A DNA stretch of 64,000 bases from Pseudomonadota bacterium (GCA_027487795.1 JAIYCX010000031.1:151291-215290); one strand, 5' to 3'; numbered from the stretch's first letter, positions 1 through 9,245 are shown. Made by a program: numbers and translations. The notes: generated by a model from the letters alone, not told the origin.

Positions 1-1096
1 CGTATCTAAACTTTAAAAACTCCTCGAGCATAGATTTAAGCCCAAGAACAGCTGGCCTCATATGCATTTCATTTAGACCAGGAGTAAGAACTGTAAAGTT
101 AATTGAAAAATTAGCTTGCAGTGGAGTAGTTTTATACAAATAAGCCAAAAGCTTATCTTCTTCCGCGTCAGGAGAAATTTCTAGAACTATTCGAACTAGT
201 TCTGTAGATTCATCACGAACATCTTCTACATGAGTTAATTTTTTCTGAATAACAACATCAGCTATTTTTTCTACTATAGTAGACTTATCTATTCCGTATG
301 GAATGGAATCAAAAACTATTAACTTCTTCTCAGTTCTTGCTCCTTTAGGCTTATCATACTCTATCTTATAAGTTGCTCTCATTCTAATAGTGCCCTTTCC
401 AGAATCATACATCTGGACTAGCTCATCCTTAGAATTTAAAATCTCACAACCCGTAGGGAAATCAGGCGCCTTAACTATTTTTATTATATCTTTAGTAGTC
501 GCGTCGGGAGTTTCTACTAGTAACTTAAGCGCATCAAGTAACTCGGTTAAGTTGTGTGGAGGAATAGATGTTGCCATCCCAACCGCAATTCCAGTAGCTC
601 CATTCATAAGTAAATTAGGAACTTTTGAAGGAAGTACTACTGGTTCTTTAGTAGTCTGATCAAAGTTATCTCTAAACGCTACTGTATCCGAATGAATTTC
701 TCCTAATAACTCAAGAGCAAGCTCTCTAAGTTTTGCCTCAGTGTATCGATATGCAGCAGCCCCATCTCCATCTAAAGAACCAAAATTACCCTGACCCTGG
801 ACTAGTGGATAGCGAAGACTAAAATCTTGGGCCATTCTTACCATTGCTTCATAACAAGCAGCGTCACCATGTGGGTGATAGCGACCCAAAACCTCTCCGA
901 CTACAGCCGCAGATTTTCTAAAATTCTTATTAGGAGTAAGTCCTAAGTTCTCAAGCATCGCATAAATAATACGTCTTTGAACTGGCTTAAGTCCATCTCT
1001 TACATCGGGAATAGCCCTACTAGTCACCACACTTAGTGCGTAAGTAAGGTACCTAGTACGAGATTCTTCAATAATATTAACAACTTCAGTAGTCAC
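1..1096 (-). CDS. parC: DNA topoisomerase IV subunit A (5' part; C-terminus beyond window)
   Basis: Type IIA topoisomerase A subunit, which cleaves and rejoins DNA; about 365 codons are visible and the gene runs off the left edge. The N-terminus has the family block [20 protein letters not shown], then [28 protein letters not shown] and [10 protein letters not shown], which carries the catalytic tyrosine. The stretch [11 protein letters not shown] fits ParC (E. coli SACYEAM) better than GyrA (SAVYDTI), so ParC is preferred, but GyrA cannot be excluded without the C-terminus. The start is GTG at 1096: an in-frame TGA lies three codons upstream (1103-1105), and a GGATG-like ribosome site sits about 8 bases before it. 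The residue equivalent to quinolone-contact Ser80/Ser83 is alanine here. It is divergent from the SulP gene at 1275. Confidence 0.93.
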   Translation of the reverse strand, partial: MTTEVVNIIEESRTRYLTYALSVVTSRAIPDVRDGLKPVQRRIIYAMLENLGLTPNKNFRKSAAVVGEVLGRYHPHGDAACYEAMVRMAQDFSLRYPLVQGQGNFGSLDGDGAAAYRYTEAKLRELALELLGEIHSDTVAFRDNFDQTTKEPVVLPSKVPNLLMNGATGIAVGMATSIPPHNLTELLDALKLLVETPDATTKDIIKIVKAPDFPTGCEILNSKDELVQMYDSGKGTIRMRATYKIEYDKPKGARTEKKLIVFDSIPYGIDKSTIVEKIADVVIQKKLTHVEDVRDESTELVRIVLEISPDAEEDKLLAYLYKTTPLQANFSINFTVLTPGLNEMHMRPAVLGLKSMLEEFLKFRY

Positions 1097-1147
1097 AATA
1101 ATTCATCCAAGATTAAAGTTTTCAGAATTGATTTCTGTTATCAGGAG

Positions 1148-1161
1148 ACCTATTAATAGGT
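1148..1161. promoter_or_regulatory. 14-bp perfect palindrome, possible operator
   Basis: ACCTATTAATAGGT is a perfect palindrome in the 178-bp spacer between the divergent parC and SulP genes. It has no T-run, so a terminator is unlikely. It could be an operator for either gene; no regulator is identified. Nothing else convincing was seen in this spacer. Confidence 0.3.
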
Positions 1162-1274
1162 TTAGATAGGAAGCTCAAGGGGGTAATTAGAAAATCACTA
1201 AAAAAGCAGGAATTAAAGCCATGTACGAATTTCACAAATAAGATAAACATACTAAAAATTAACTTAATTTATAG

Positions 1275-2801
1275 ATGATTGATAACAAACTAAAAAAAGA
1301 CTTCCTCGCCTCATTAGTAGTCTTCTTAGTAGCCCTGCCCTTATGCCTAGGGATAGCTTTAGCTTCTGGAGCTCCGCTAATTTCAGGTTTAATTGCTGGA
1401 ATAATTGGTGGACTCGTAGTTTCACTACTATCAGGTTCTGAGGTTAGCGTAAGTGGGCCTGCCGCTGGTCTAACAGTTGTTGTACTTGATGCGATAACTA
1501 AAATCGGATCTTTTGAAAAATTCTTAGTTGCGGTTATGATTTCTGGTGGTTTTCAAATTATTTTTGGATTTTTTAGACTAGGATTTTTAGCAGACTTTGT
1601 TCCAACATGCGTTATTCAAGGAATGTTGGTTGCTATAGGAATAGTAATTATTTTAAAACAGATACCCCATGCCCTAGGAAGAGACTTGGATTACGAGGGT
1701 AATTTTAGTTTTTTTGGAAAAAATTCCTATGGCAACAGCATAGATGAATTAATAGAGGCGGTAATTTCTGCAAATACCGGTGCTACCATAATTACAATAA
1801 TATGTTTATTTATTCTAGTTTACTGGCCAAAGTTAACAGTAAACTTTAAAATAAAAGCAATTCCTGCTTCCTTAATTGCAGTAATAACAGGAGTTATTCT
1901 TAACTTATTATTTTTTCATTTACTTCCTCAATATTATTTAACAACAGATAGTGGTCATAGAGTTTCAATTCCTAATAACTTACTTAACTTAAAAAAACTC
2001 ACAGAAACTATTCCAGACCCTAACTTCTATGGAATATTAGAACTTAAAGTTTGGATTACCGGCCTAATAATCGCCCTAGTCGGAAGCATGGAAACATTAT
2101 TATCGATAGAAGCAACCGACAAACTAGATAAAAAAAGAAGAATATCAGATCCTAATCGTGAATTATTTGCACAGGGCGTTGGGAATATAATTTCTGGATT
2201 TTTAGGCGGAATACCAATAACATCTGTAGTCATTAGATCTTCTGCTAATATATCTTCCGGAGCAGAAAGTAGATATTCAAGTTTCTTTCATGGTCTTTTT
2301 TTACTGCTATCTGTTTTATTCTTCTCTTCATTTATGAACGAGATACCACTTGCCGCCCTAGCCGCTGTACTACTAGTAGTCGGATACAAACTAGGCTCAC
2401 CAACTGCTTTTATTAAACAATGGAAATTAGGTATAGTACAATTTGCTCCATTTTTAGTTACCGTTCTGGCAGTAGTTTTCACCGACCTTTTAACAGGAGT
2501 TGCTATCGGTTGTATTTTCGGCCTTTTCTTTGTTATCAAGGGTAATTACAAAAATGCCTTCACTGAAGTCAATCAAGATCAGCATTACTTAATTAGACTA
2601 AATACTAATGTTTCCTTCTTGCATAAGTCAGAGCTAAAGCAAAAGTTAAATAGGGTGCCCAGTAATACGGTACTTCTAATAGATGGTACTAAGGCAAACA
2701 TTATTGATCACGACATCAAAGATTTACTTAGAGACTATATTCAATCAGCTAAGTTTAAAAATATAGAAGTTCAAATTAAAAACATATCAAAGGTACCCTG
2801 A
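1275..2801 (+). CDS. SulP-family anion (probably bicarbonate) transporter
   Basis: Inner-membrane SulP (SLC26) permease of 508 residues. The N-terminal 420 residues are a run of hydrophobic segments with the SulP signature [13 protein letters not shown] at residues 58-70. A short STAS-like domain (residues about 430-508) ends the protein. The stop overlaps the ATG of a beta-carbonic anhydrase by one base (TGATG), so the two are translationally coupled. SulP genes paired with carbonic anhydrase are generally read as bicarbonate (or bicarbonate/sulfate) carriers, so bicarbonate uptake is the best inference; sulfate cannot be ruled out from sequence alone. Confidence 0.88.
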   Translation: MIDNKLKKDFLASLVVFLVALPLCLGIALASGAPLISGLIAGIIGGLVVSLLSGSEVSVSGPAAGLTVVVLDAITKIGSFEKFLVAVMISGGFQIIFGFFRLGFLADFVPTCVIQGMLVAIGIVIILKQIPHALGRDLDYEGNFSFFGKNSYGNSIDELIEAVISANTGATIITIICLFILVYWPKLTVNFKIKAIPASLIAVITGVILNLLFFHLLPQYYLTTDSGHRVSIPNNLLNLKKLTETIPDPNFYGILELKVWITGLIIALVGSMETLLSIEATDKLDKKRRISDPNRELFAQGVGNIISGFLGGIPITSVVIRSSANISSGAESRYSSFFHGLFLLLSVLFFSSFMNEIPLAALAAVLLVVGYKLGSPTAFIKQWKLGIVQFAPFLVTVLAVVFTDLLTGVAIGCIFGLFFVIKGNYKNAFTEVNQDQHYLIRLNTNVSFLHKSELKQKLNRVPSNTVLLIDGTKANIIDHDIKDLLRDYIQSAKFKNIEVQIKNISKVP

Positions 2802-3466
2802 TGGATTCCTACAAAAAACTACTATTATCGAATAAAGCTTGGGTAAAAGAAAAACTTGAAATTAGACCAGATTTTTTTTCAAGAATGGCCAATGAACAAA
2901 ATCCAGAATTTATGTGGATTGGTTGTAGTGATAGTCGAGTACCAGCAGAGGATATCACAGGTACCGAGCCCGGTGAGATTTTCGTTCATAGAAATATTGC
3001 CAATTTAGTTGTTCATACTGATTTTAACTTACTAAGTGTACTACAATTTGCTGTAGAGGTTCTGGAAGTAAAGCATATTATAGTTTGTGGTCACTACGGT
3101 TGCGGTGGTGTAAAGCATGCACTTTCTAGTAAACATCTTGGATTAATTAACAAGTGGTTACGTCATATAAAAGACGTATATCGTATTCATGAAAGAGAAT
3201 TAGATTCTTTAAAAAACGAGGAAGAAAAATTAAATAGATTTATTGAGCTAAACGTCATTGAGCAAGTACAAAATCTAGTAGAAACTTCTATAGTACAAAG
3301 AAGCTGGGCCAGAAAAAAAATGCCATTCATCCATGGCTGGGTCTACGATATTAAAAACGGCAATATCAACGACCTTTGCTTAATGACCTCCGAGTCACAT
3401 GTAGATAAAATCTATAAGTTTGATTTCACTGATGAGCAGATTAAGCATTATAGTGAAGAGGTTTAA
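2801..3466 (+). CDS. can: beta-class carbonic anhydrase
   Basis: Cytoplasmic zinc enzyme interconverting CO2 and bicarbonate, 221 residues, the same size as E. coli Can. The zinc ligands sit at Cys42 (GCSDSRVP), His98 and Cys101 (CGHYGCGG), and the Asp44-Arg46 dyad is intact, in the same positions as in E. coli. It overlaps the SulP gene by one base, so transport and hydration are made together. Together they probably supply bicarbonate for carboxylation or buffer internal pH. The gene is followed directly by the inverted-repeat element at 3477. Confidence 0.95.
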   Translation: MDSYKKLLLSNKAWVKEKLEIRPDFFSRMANEQNPEFMWIGCSDSRVPAEDITGTEPGEIFVHRNIANLVVHTDFNLLSVLQFAVEVLEVKHIIVCGHYGCGGVKHALSSKHLGLINKWLRHIKDVYRIHERELDSLKNEEEKLNRFIELNVIEQVQNLVETSIVQRSWARKKMPFIHGWVYDIKNGNINDLCLMTSESHVDKIYKFDFTDEQIKHYSEEV

Positions 3467-3476
3467 CTTCCACATT

Positions 3477-3635
3477 AAGGGAGAGAACTTAATCCTTGTT
3501 CGAACCCTTGCAAGCTCCCCTCGCAATAGTCTGCAAAGAACTTTTTTAGCAAAGCAAAAAAATTTCCAGCCTATTTGCTCCACGCCGGCCACTCAACCCA
3601 TACGGGCTTCAAACAAGGATTAAGTCCTCTCCCTT
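3477..3635. repeat. 159-bp element with 31-bp imperfect terminal inverted repeats
   Basis: The left end (3477-3507) and right end (3604-3635) are inverted copies of each other, differing at two bases and one gap; each carries AAGGGAGAG.ACTTAATCC. The interior of about 96 bp has no credible gene. The right end is followed by TTTTGATTTATTTT, and the same outer end plus flank recurs at 4640-4673. It may be a MITE-like non-autonomous element or a long terminator-like RNA hairpin after the carbonic anhydrase gene. No clear target-site duplication was seen. Confidence 0.65.
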
Positions 3636-3733
3636 TTGATTTATTTTCTCTTAAGAAGACTCTAATTCCAATTATCGACAGCTGACTATAATATTAGTAT
3701 TTCTATTCAACTAAATTACATTAATTAAAAACT

Positions 3734-4570
3734 ATGACCTTACCAAATATTTCTAATAACAATTCAGTACTCGGTTTATCATCGCTAGACTTAAACGAGA
3801 TGCATGATTTTGCTTTAAAAATAGCAGAAGCATGCAAAGATTTAATTTTAAAACTTTGGGCAGGTGGATCATTTGGTGAAACTCTAAAGGCTGATAAAAC
3901 GCCAGTTAGTGAAGTTGATTTGCAAGCAGAGGCACTTGCAAGAAAAATGATTCAAGAACGATATCCATCTCATGGAATCATGGGTGAAGAATATGAATCT
4001 ATAAATCCAGATAGCGATTTTCAATGGACCCTTGATCCAATTGATGGAACTCAAAACCTAATAAATTTAATTCCCACCTTTGGAACATTAATAGGATTAA
4101 GATTTAAAGATACAGCTATAATAGGAATAATTGATCATCCAGTTTTAAATACCAGAATAAGTGGCGGTATCGGCCTTGGCGTATTTCATAATAACTCAAA
4201 GATTACTCTAGCTGATCTTAAAAACGACTCTCTATCTTCTAATGACATTATTGCAACCAATTCACCTGCTGTATTTGGTGATACCTTGGATGATAAAGAA
4301 CTATTTAATAAAGTACTTTCATTTCATCCACATTCTCGAATTTATTATGATTGTTACGATCAGACACTAGCAGTACTTGGACGATTAGCGGTAGTAGTTG
4401 AACCTAACTTAAAGATTTGGGACATCACTCCACTTGAAGCTTTAATAAATGAACTTGGCGGAAAATGTGTAAGATTTAACGAGCGTGGGAATTGCTCAAA
4501 TATGCTAGTAAATGCAGTATTTGGCAAAGCCAAAGCCGTTGATTTAATGTATGAACATTTGGGGCTGTGA
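3734..4570 (+). CDS. inositol monophosphatase/HisN-family phosphatase
   Basis: Mg2+-dependent phosphatase of the inositol monophosphatase fold, 278 residues. Metal-binding motifs are GEEYE (84-88), DPIDGTQNL (101-109; the usual F or Y at the end is L) and WDITPLEA (229-236). The substrate is uncertain: histidinol phosphate, inositol phosphate or 3'-phosphoadenosine phosphate are all possible for this fold. The form with an N-terminal extension of about 20 residues resembles histidinol-phosphatase HisN-type proteins. It stands alone between two related inverted-repeat sequences (3477-3635 and 4640-4666). Confidence 0.85.
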   Translation: MTLPNISNNNSVLGLSSLDLNEMHDFALKIAEACKDLILKLWAGGSFGETLKADKTPVSEVDLQAEALARKMIQERYPSHGIMGEEYESINPDSDFQWTLDPIDGTQNLINLIPTFGTLIGLRFKDTAIIGIIDHPVLNTRISGGIGLGVFHNNSKITLADLKNDSLSSNDIIATNSPAVFGDTLDDKELFNKVLSFHPHSRIYYDCYDQTLAVLGRLAVVVEPNLKIWDITPLEALINELGGKCVRFNERGNCSNMLVNAVFGKAKAVDLMYEHLGL

Positions 4571-4639
4571 GGGTAAATAATAAATGAGACTCTCGTTTTT
4601 TATTTATCAATGATTGTAAGTAACTACAAGCTATCGAAT

Positions 4640-4673
4640 AAGGGAGAGGACTTAATTCTCTCCCTTTGATTTA
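4640..4673 (+). terminator. hairpin terminator related to the 3477 repeat
   Basis: AAGGGAGAG (4640-4648) pairs with CTCTCCCTT (4658-4666), with a 9-base loop, followed by TTGATTTATTTT. It reads as a terminator for the phosphatase gene. It shares both arm sequence and the right flank with the long element at 3477-3635, so it may be an internally deleted copy of it. Confidence 0.6.
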
Positions 4674-4703
4674 TTTTAAAGCAAGCTTCATTAAGCAAAT
4701 GCT

Positions 4704-5804
4704 TTATGACTCCGTGTTAATCTCTAACTCTTTTTCGATTTCTTCAATAGAAGGAAGGCTTGGTTTTAAATCTTCGGGTAAAGAATCCGTAATAAGCTGC
4801 TCCCACTCCGCGACTCCAATAGGCTTTTCGTTGCCTGCCAGTGCGTACTTGGCGACAGTATGATTTTTTTCCCTAACAAGCAATAAACCGATCGTAGGCT
4901 TATCATCTGGATGTCTAATTAAGTCATCTACAATATTCATATACATAGTAAGCTGACTTACATGTCCTGGGCAAAACTTTCCGGCCTTTAATTCTACTAC
5001 GACATAACAACGTAGCTTTAAATGATAGAATAATAAATCAATATAAAAATCATCTCCACCCACTTCCATATGAACTTGCCTACCTACAAACGCAAATCCT
5101 TGACCTAGTTCAAGTAGAAACTTCTCAAGATGTTCTATAAGTTTTTCTTCTAACTCAGCCTCTTTTCTAACCTCTGCTGTACCCAAAAAATCAAAAAGGT
5201 AAGGGTCCTTAAAAATTTGCTCCGCCATATCAGACTCTTCTGGGGGCAAAGTTACTTCAAAGTTATTTGCTGTCTGCCCTATTCGATTATGAAGAGCAGT
5301 CTCAATTTGCACGGCTAATACATCACGACTCCAGCCGTTTTTAATATTTTGCTCCGCATACCACACCCTCTGGTTAGTATCCTTAATCTTGTCTAAAAGC
5401 AGCTGATTATTTCTCCAAGGAATTAGTGCAGCGACCCGCTGCACTAATTCCTTATCTGGCCATAACTCACTGAACTTCCTCATATATTTAAGATTTCTAG
5501 GTGAGAATCCATTCATCTCTGGAAAAGCTTCCCTTAAATCATTAGAAAGACGGTCTATGACCTTAGCCCCCCAACCTGCCTCTGATTGCTTTTCTAGAAT
5601 TCCACGACCTATTTCCCAATATAAAAGAATTTGAGCCGAATTAGCAGATAGGACAGCTTTGATACGTTCAGTCTTTATATGAACTTTTAAATCTCTTAAA
5701 AACCCAGCATAGTCTTCTGGCATATCTATAATAGAAGAAGCATTAGGCATTATCACCTCTTTATTATTCCCGTTATCTCGTCTTTTTCTTTGGTCGCTAT
5801 TCAT
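4704..5804 (-). CDS. YhcG-type PD-(D/E)XK nuclease (DUF1016)
   Basis: 366-residue protein of the YhcG/DUF1016 family. An N-terminal DUF1016 helical domain (residues about 30-185; YWEIGRGILEKQ) is followed by a nuclease domain with Asp256 (DDFYIDLLFY) and E271-L-K273 (VVVELKAGKF), the PD-(D/E)XK core. The start used gives 20 extra residues; the internal Met19 is an alternative. The family is known mainly from genomic islands and is suspected of roles in DNA repair or phage defence; the function is not established. It lies 63 bp downstream of radC on the same strand, in an islet beside tRNA-Leu. Confidence 0.85.
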   Translation of the reverse strand: MNSDQRKRRDNGNNKEVIMPNASSIIDMPEDYAGFLRDLKVHIKTERIKAVLSANSAQILLYWEIGRGILEKQSEAGWGAKVIDRLSNDLREAFPEMNGFSPRNLKYMRKFSELWPDKELVQRVAALIPWRNNQLLLDKIKDTNQRVWYAEQNIKNGWSRDVLAVQIETALHNRIGQTANNFEVTLPPEESDMAEQIFKDPYLFDFLGTAEVRKEAELEEKLIEHLEKFLLELGQGFAFVGRQVHMEVGGDDFYIDLLFYHLKLRCYVVVELKAGKFCPGHVSQLTMYMNIVDDLIRHPDDKPTIGLLLVREKNHTVAKYALAGNEKPIGVAEWEQLITDSLPEDLKPSLPSIEEIEKELEINTES

Positions 5805-5867
5805 AAATTTAAATACAGCTTATCAAAATAGAATCTCCAGAGCAGAAATCGCATAGCACTTCTCCGA

Positions 5868-6542
5868 CTACCATCTCCCCTCTTCCCTCAAACTTAAAAA
5901 TCCAAATTTCGAAAAGATCACATGATCAAGAAGTGAAATCCCAAGTATCTCCCCTGCCTCTCGGATTTTTTTTGTTACTTTAATATCGGCATCGCTTGGT
6001 GTTAAAGATCCACTTGGATGATTGTGCGCGATAATAATACTAGCTGCGCGGTCCACAATAGGATCTGAATAGATTTCCCTTGGATGAACATGAGTCGTAT
6101 TTAAAATACCAGTAGTTACAATTCTAACTGCATTTGTTACATGTTCACCGTTTAGAGAAATACAAATTAGATGCTCTTGTTTATCATGGGATAAATGCTT
6201 CACAAGACTATATACATCTTGAGCAGATGTTACAGGTATACCACTAGGCTTAATCCTCCTCCTTGCAAATTCAAACGCAGAAACAAGAGCACCCGCTTTT
6301 ACTTTACCAATACCATGGATTTTTTCTAATTCCTCGTTACACTTATCAATAGAAGATTTATTAATTACATCTAAAACCTTAGAAGCAAGCTCCATAACCC
6401 CGCACTTTTTACTACCCTTCCCCAAAGCCAAAGCAAGCAATTCAACATCCTCTAAACCAAAAACCCCCTTTAAAAGAAGCTTCTCCCTTGGTCTTTCCTG
6501 AAGACTCATTTCTTCTATTTTCTTGGATAATATTTTATACAT
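5868..6542 (-). CDS. radC: RadC-family JAB-domain protein
   Basis: 224 residues. The N-terminal helix-hairpin-helix region (IHGIGKVKAGAL, residues about 75-86) precedes the JAB/MPN metalloprotease-like domain with HNHPSG at 173-178 and the H-x-H-x10-D set (His173, His175, Asp186). The size matches complete RadC. RadC was named for DNA repair, but its true role is unclear, and it is frequent in mobile and genomic-island DNA. It precedes the YhcG-type gene, probably as an operon, and sits downstream of tRNA-Leu in the same orientation. Confidence 0.92.
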   Translation of the reverse strand: MYKILSKKIEEMSLQERPREKLLLKGVFGLEDVELLALALGKGSKKCGVMELASKVLDVINKSSIDKCNEELEKIHGIGKVKAGALVSAFEFARRRIKPSGIPVTSAQDVYSLVKHLSHDKQEHLICISLNGEHVTNAVRIVTTGILNTTHVHPREIYSDPIVDRAASIIIAHNHPSGSLTPSDADIKVTKKIREAGEILGISLLDHVIFSKFGFLSLREEGRW

Positions 6543-6670
6543 AATTAAATTCTCCTCGTGTGTTATCGAAGAAAATTTAAGAGGGAATCAGTTATTTAAA
6601 CGAGCATTATTGGCCCACGCTCAAGATTAGTAAGGAAGTGTCTTATTTTTCACAATCTTAATGTATATAT

Positions 6671-6694
6671 AGAATGCCCAGAACCGGAATCGAA
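6671..6694 (-). repeat. partial duplicate of the tRNA-Leu 3' end (att-like)
   Basis: Twenty-four bases (6671-6694) repeat 6774-6797 with a single difference (A for G). The second copy contains the last 20 bases of the tRNA-Leu gene (acceptor and T-arm). Duplicated tRNA 3' ends usually mark integration of an element by a tyrosine recombinase. Here the copies are only 103 bp apart and no integrase is present, so this would be a scar. Confidence 0.6.
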
Positions 6695-6778
6695 TTCTAC
6701 TTCGCTGAAGCTACGAAGAGTTAAATTTACACAAAAATTTGGCAGAACCTGTTCTGCGTAGCCTTGGCGAAGCAGAAT
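6694..6778. repeat. imperfect inverted repeat with CTTCGC...GCTACG motif
   Basis: 6694-6721 matches the reverse complement of 6751-6778 at about 21 of 28 positions, both sharing CTTCGC and GCTACG blocks. Smaller hairpins are nested inside (for example GCAGAA/TTCTGC at 6742-6757). It lies immediately downstream of tRNA-Leu, so it could act in 3' processing or termination, or be a REP-like repeat. Confidence 0.5.
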
Positions 6779-6863
6779 GCCCAGAGCCGGAATCGAACCG
6801 GCACGTCGCTTTCGCAACCCAGGATTTTAAGTCCTGTATGTCTACCAGTTCCATCATCCGGGC
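6778..6863 (-). tRNA. tRNA-Leu (anticodon TAA)
   Basis: 86-base class II tRNA. The acceptor stem GCCCGGA pairs with TCTGGGC, the anticodon stem CAGGA/TCCTG encloses CTTAAAA (anticodon TAA), there is a long variable arm (GGTTGCGAAAGCGACG region), and the T-loop is GGTTCGATTCC. CCA is not encoded: the bases after the discriminator A (6778) are TTC. The 3' end is duplicated at 6671-6694. Confidence 0.95.
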
Positions 6864-6899
6864 GTATTTCGAAATTAATTTAGAAAAGGTGAGGTAGTA

Positions 6900-8708
6900 T
6901 TACTTTAATAATTCACGACTTTCAAGCTCTGAGTAAAAAGGAAAGCTTGGATGAGTCGGAAATTCTAATAAAACTTTCAAATTATCTAATATACTAACAG
7001 GTACTTTAAGCAGATAAATTGATGATGTTGGGTGCGGAAATACCTTAATTAGCTCCGTAGAAGGCGAATAAATAAGTAATTGATAGTACCTCCAAGCCTC
7101 CTCATCGTAGTCTAATAATAAGTATATATTGGTAGTTCCATCGCTTTTTAGTGTCTGAATCTTCTCTGGAGATAGTCTGAAAGTTTTTAAGCCTAATTTT
7201 TTAGCATAATATACTGTCCATCTTTCAAATGCCTCGACTGTATAAAGGGGCTTTCCACCAAGTTCAGCTACTAATTCAGTCGATAAATTCTTAACACTTC
7301 TAGTATGATTTCTAAATGGAACGTAAATATAGGACTGACAAACTCTTACAGCAAAAAAAACTAAACCAATATAAATTGGGAAATACTTCCAAATAGTTCT
7401 TTGACTGGACATTAGAATTATTATGTTAACTACAATAGCAACTCCAAGCCCCAAAATTAAATTTCCAAAATCTACTCCGTCCAATCTACTAAAAACAAAA
7501 AATACAACTCCAGCAACAACAGCTAAAGTAGAGAAAGTTTTAAGGAATCTTATAAACCATTTAAAAATAACAGGCTTTAAAGAATAACCTCCGAACAATA
7601 TAACTAAGTTAATGAAACTAGGAAGTATAGGGAAACAATAACGACTAGACTTACCTTGAGCAACTGAGAGCATAAGAAAGCCCATTAAAAAAATTATAGT
7701 ATGAAAAATTGCAAATTCTTTTATCTTAGGATCAGAACATAATTTAGAGAAAATATTTGGCCAAGCTACTGACTCTACTTCACTTATATTGTCTTTCTTA
7801 AAGTTCTTAATAAAAAACAAACTTGAAAGCATACTAATGATAAGGAATATAGACCAAGGAAGAGTATTCGCTATTACTGCCCCAAAATAGAAAAAGCTAC
7901 CTCTTTCTCTTTCCGAATAATTGACGACCCTGCGTAAAACTTCCTCTCTAAATCGCTCTAAAAGCTCGGAGAATCCAACGATCTGACCAAGAGGGATAAG
8001 CCAACTTAATACTAAAACAACAGATGCAATTAATCCGAAAATTAAAAACAATAATCTTTGCTTATAAAAACCTTTATCTGCTGTTACTAAGGTGCGTAAA
8101 AGAAGATAAGGAAGGATACCACCTAAGAGAAAGAAAAAAACTGGAGGCCCCTTTGTTAAAAATGCTAAACAAGTAGATAGAGCAAAAAGTGCCAAAAATT
8201 TTGAATTCCTCTCTTCCATTAAAAAGAATGAAGAGCCGATAGAAACATATGTTAGCATACCAAATAGCATATCGATTTCTGCAGATGCTATAAGAATAAA
8301 AAACAAAACAGAATGGACTAAAGCCAAAGAAGCAGTAGCGCTTATTTTAATACTTTTAGAAATTCGGTACCAAGTGAAAAATTGGAAAATAACAAATAAA
8401 ACACCAGAAAATACAGAAGGTAGCCTTGCGTAAAACTCAGAATCAACATTTGTTAAATACAAAGTAAGGGCTGAGAACCAGTAATATAGAGGTGGCTTCG
8501 TTAAGATATCACTACCTAATAGAGTAGGTACTAAAAAATTCTTACCCTCGACTATTTCCCAAGCAATTAATGTTCTATCTGCTTCAGTGTGTCTAATAAA
8601 CTCTTGATTACCAAGTCCTATTATGGACAATAAAAAGGTCCAAGATGCGACGACTACACATGCTCTATAAGGATTTGTGAAAAGATAATTCTGTAAATTC
8701 TTTAACAT
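6900..8708 (-). CDS. ArnT-like GT-C glycosyltransferase
   Basis: Integral membrane glycosyltransferase of 602 residues with about ten or more hydrophobic segments. The first periplasmic loop has the ArnT/PMT-type residues TEADR (41-45) and TKPPLYYW (70-77), which bind the polyprenyl-phosphate sugar donor in this family. The C-terminal 130 residues are soluble, as in ArnT. The likely role is transfer of a lipid-linked sugar to lipid A, another glycan or a protein at the outer face of the inner membrane; the actual sugar and acceptor are unknown. It is divergent from pgpA with a 60-bp gap. Confidence 0.85.
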   Translation of the reverse strand: MLKNLQNYLFTNPYRACVVVASWTFLLSIIGLGNQEFIRHTEADRTLIAWEIVEGKNFLVPTLLGSDILTKPPLYYWFSALTLYLTNVDSEFYARLPSVFSGVLFVIFQFFTWYRISKSIKISATASLALVHSVLFFILIASAEIDMLFGMLTYVSIGSSFFLMEERNSKFLALFALSTCLAFLTKGPPVFFFLLGGILPYLLLRTLVTADKGFYKQRLLFLIFGLIASVVLVLSWLIPLGQIVGFSELLERFREEVLRRVVNYSERERGSFFYFGAVIANTLPWSIFLIISMLSSLFFIKNFKKDNISEVESVAWPNIFSKLCSDPKIKEFAIFHTIIFLMGFLMLSVAQGKSSRYCFPILPSFINLVILFGGYSLKPVIFKWFIRFLKTFSTLAVVAGVVFFVFSRLDGVDFGNLILGLGVAIVVNIIILMSSQRTIWKYFPIYIGLVFFAVRVCQSYIYVPFRNHTRSVKNLSTELVAELGGKPLYTVEAFERWTVYYAKKLGLKTFRLSPEKIQTLKSDGTTNIYLLLDYDEEAWRYYQLLIYSPSTELIKVFPHPTSSIYLLKVPVSILDNLKVLLEFPTHPSFPFYSELESRELLK

Positions 8709-8768
8709 TTAAAGTATCATTTAACTGTAAATTTAGGTATTGATAGCTTCTACCTATATAATTGAAAA

Positions 8769-9242
8769 GTGAAAAACAATCATTACCAATCCATATTTAA
8801 ATTTATAGTAACCGGCTTTGGTAGCGGCTATTCAAAAAAAGCACCCGGAACTGCCGGAACTCTCTGTTGTCTTATAATACTGTATATTTACCACGCCTTC
8901 CTACCAGAACCATCGATTATTCAAAAAATCCTTTTTACCTTAGTAATTTTTCTACTTGGCACATTCTGTTTATCAATTTTAAAAAAACAGGGGGAATTCT
9001 CAGCTGATCATGACCCTGGATTTGTGGTCATTGATGAATTTGCAGGGCTACTCACAACTGTTAGTTTAGTTGAATGGACTAACTTATCTTTATTCATGGG
9101 TTTTATACTTTTTAGATTTTTTGACATCTTAAAACCTTGGCCAATTTCTATCCTTGATAAAAAAGTTGGACCATTTTGGGTTATGATCGACGACATAGCA
9201 GCTGGATTGATAGCAGCATTTATTTTACTCTTAATATTTTAA
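8769..9242 (+). CDS. pgpA: phosphatidylglycerophosphatase A
   Basis: Membrane phosphatase converting phosphatidylglycerophosphate to phosphatidylglycerol, 157 residues. Family motifs are GSGYSKKAPGTAG (18-30), DHDPGFVVIDE (80-90), FRFFDILKPWP (115-125) and the C-terminal MIDDIAAG (139-146). The start is GTG at 8769; an in-frame TGA at 8763 leaves no upstream choice. A lipoprotein gene follows after 3 bases, so the two are probably cotranscribed. Confidence 0.93.
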   Translation: MKNNHYQSIFKFIVTGFGSGYSKKAPGTAGTLCCLIILYIYHAFLPEPSIIQKILFTLVIFLLGTFCLSILKKQGEFSADHDPGFVVIDEFAGLLTTVSLVEWTNLSLFMGFILFRFFDILKPWPISILDKKVGPFWVMIDDIAAGLIAAFILLLIF

Positions 9243-9245
9243 CCT

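Noticed and set aside
390..659. Open frame on the plus strand inside parC
   Set aside because: It is antisense to the strongly conserved topoisomerase frame.
1..1096. Calling the first gene gyrA
   Set aside because: The ACYEAM motif and the [10 protein letters not shown] block fit ParC better, although the missing C-terminus leaves some doubt.
3395..3623. Overlapping open frames on both strands in the 3477 element
   Set aside because: They run across the inverted repeat and the end of the carbonic anhydrase gene, with no ribosome site or domain.
3477..3635. Integron attC site or tRNA-like fold in the element
   Set aside because: The GTTRRRY/RYYYAAC core pair is not found at the ends, and the TTCGAAC patch alone does not make a T-arm with an acceptor stem.
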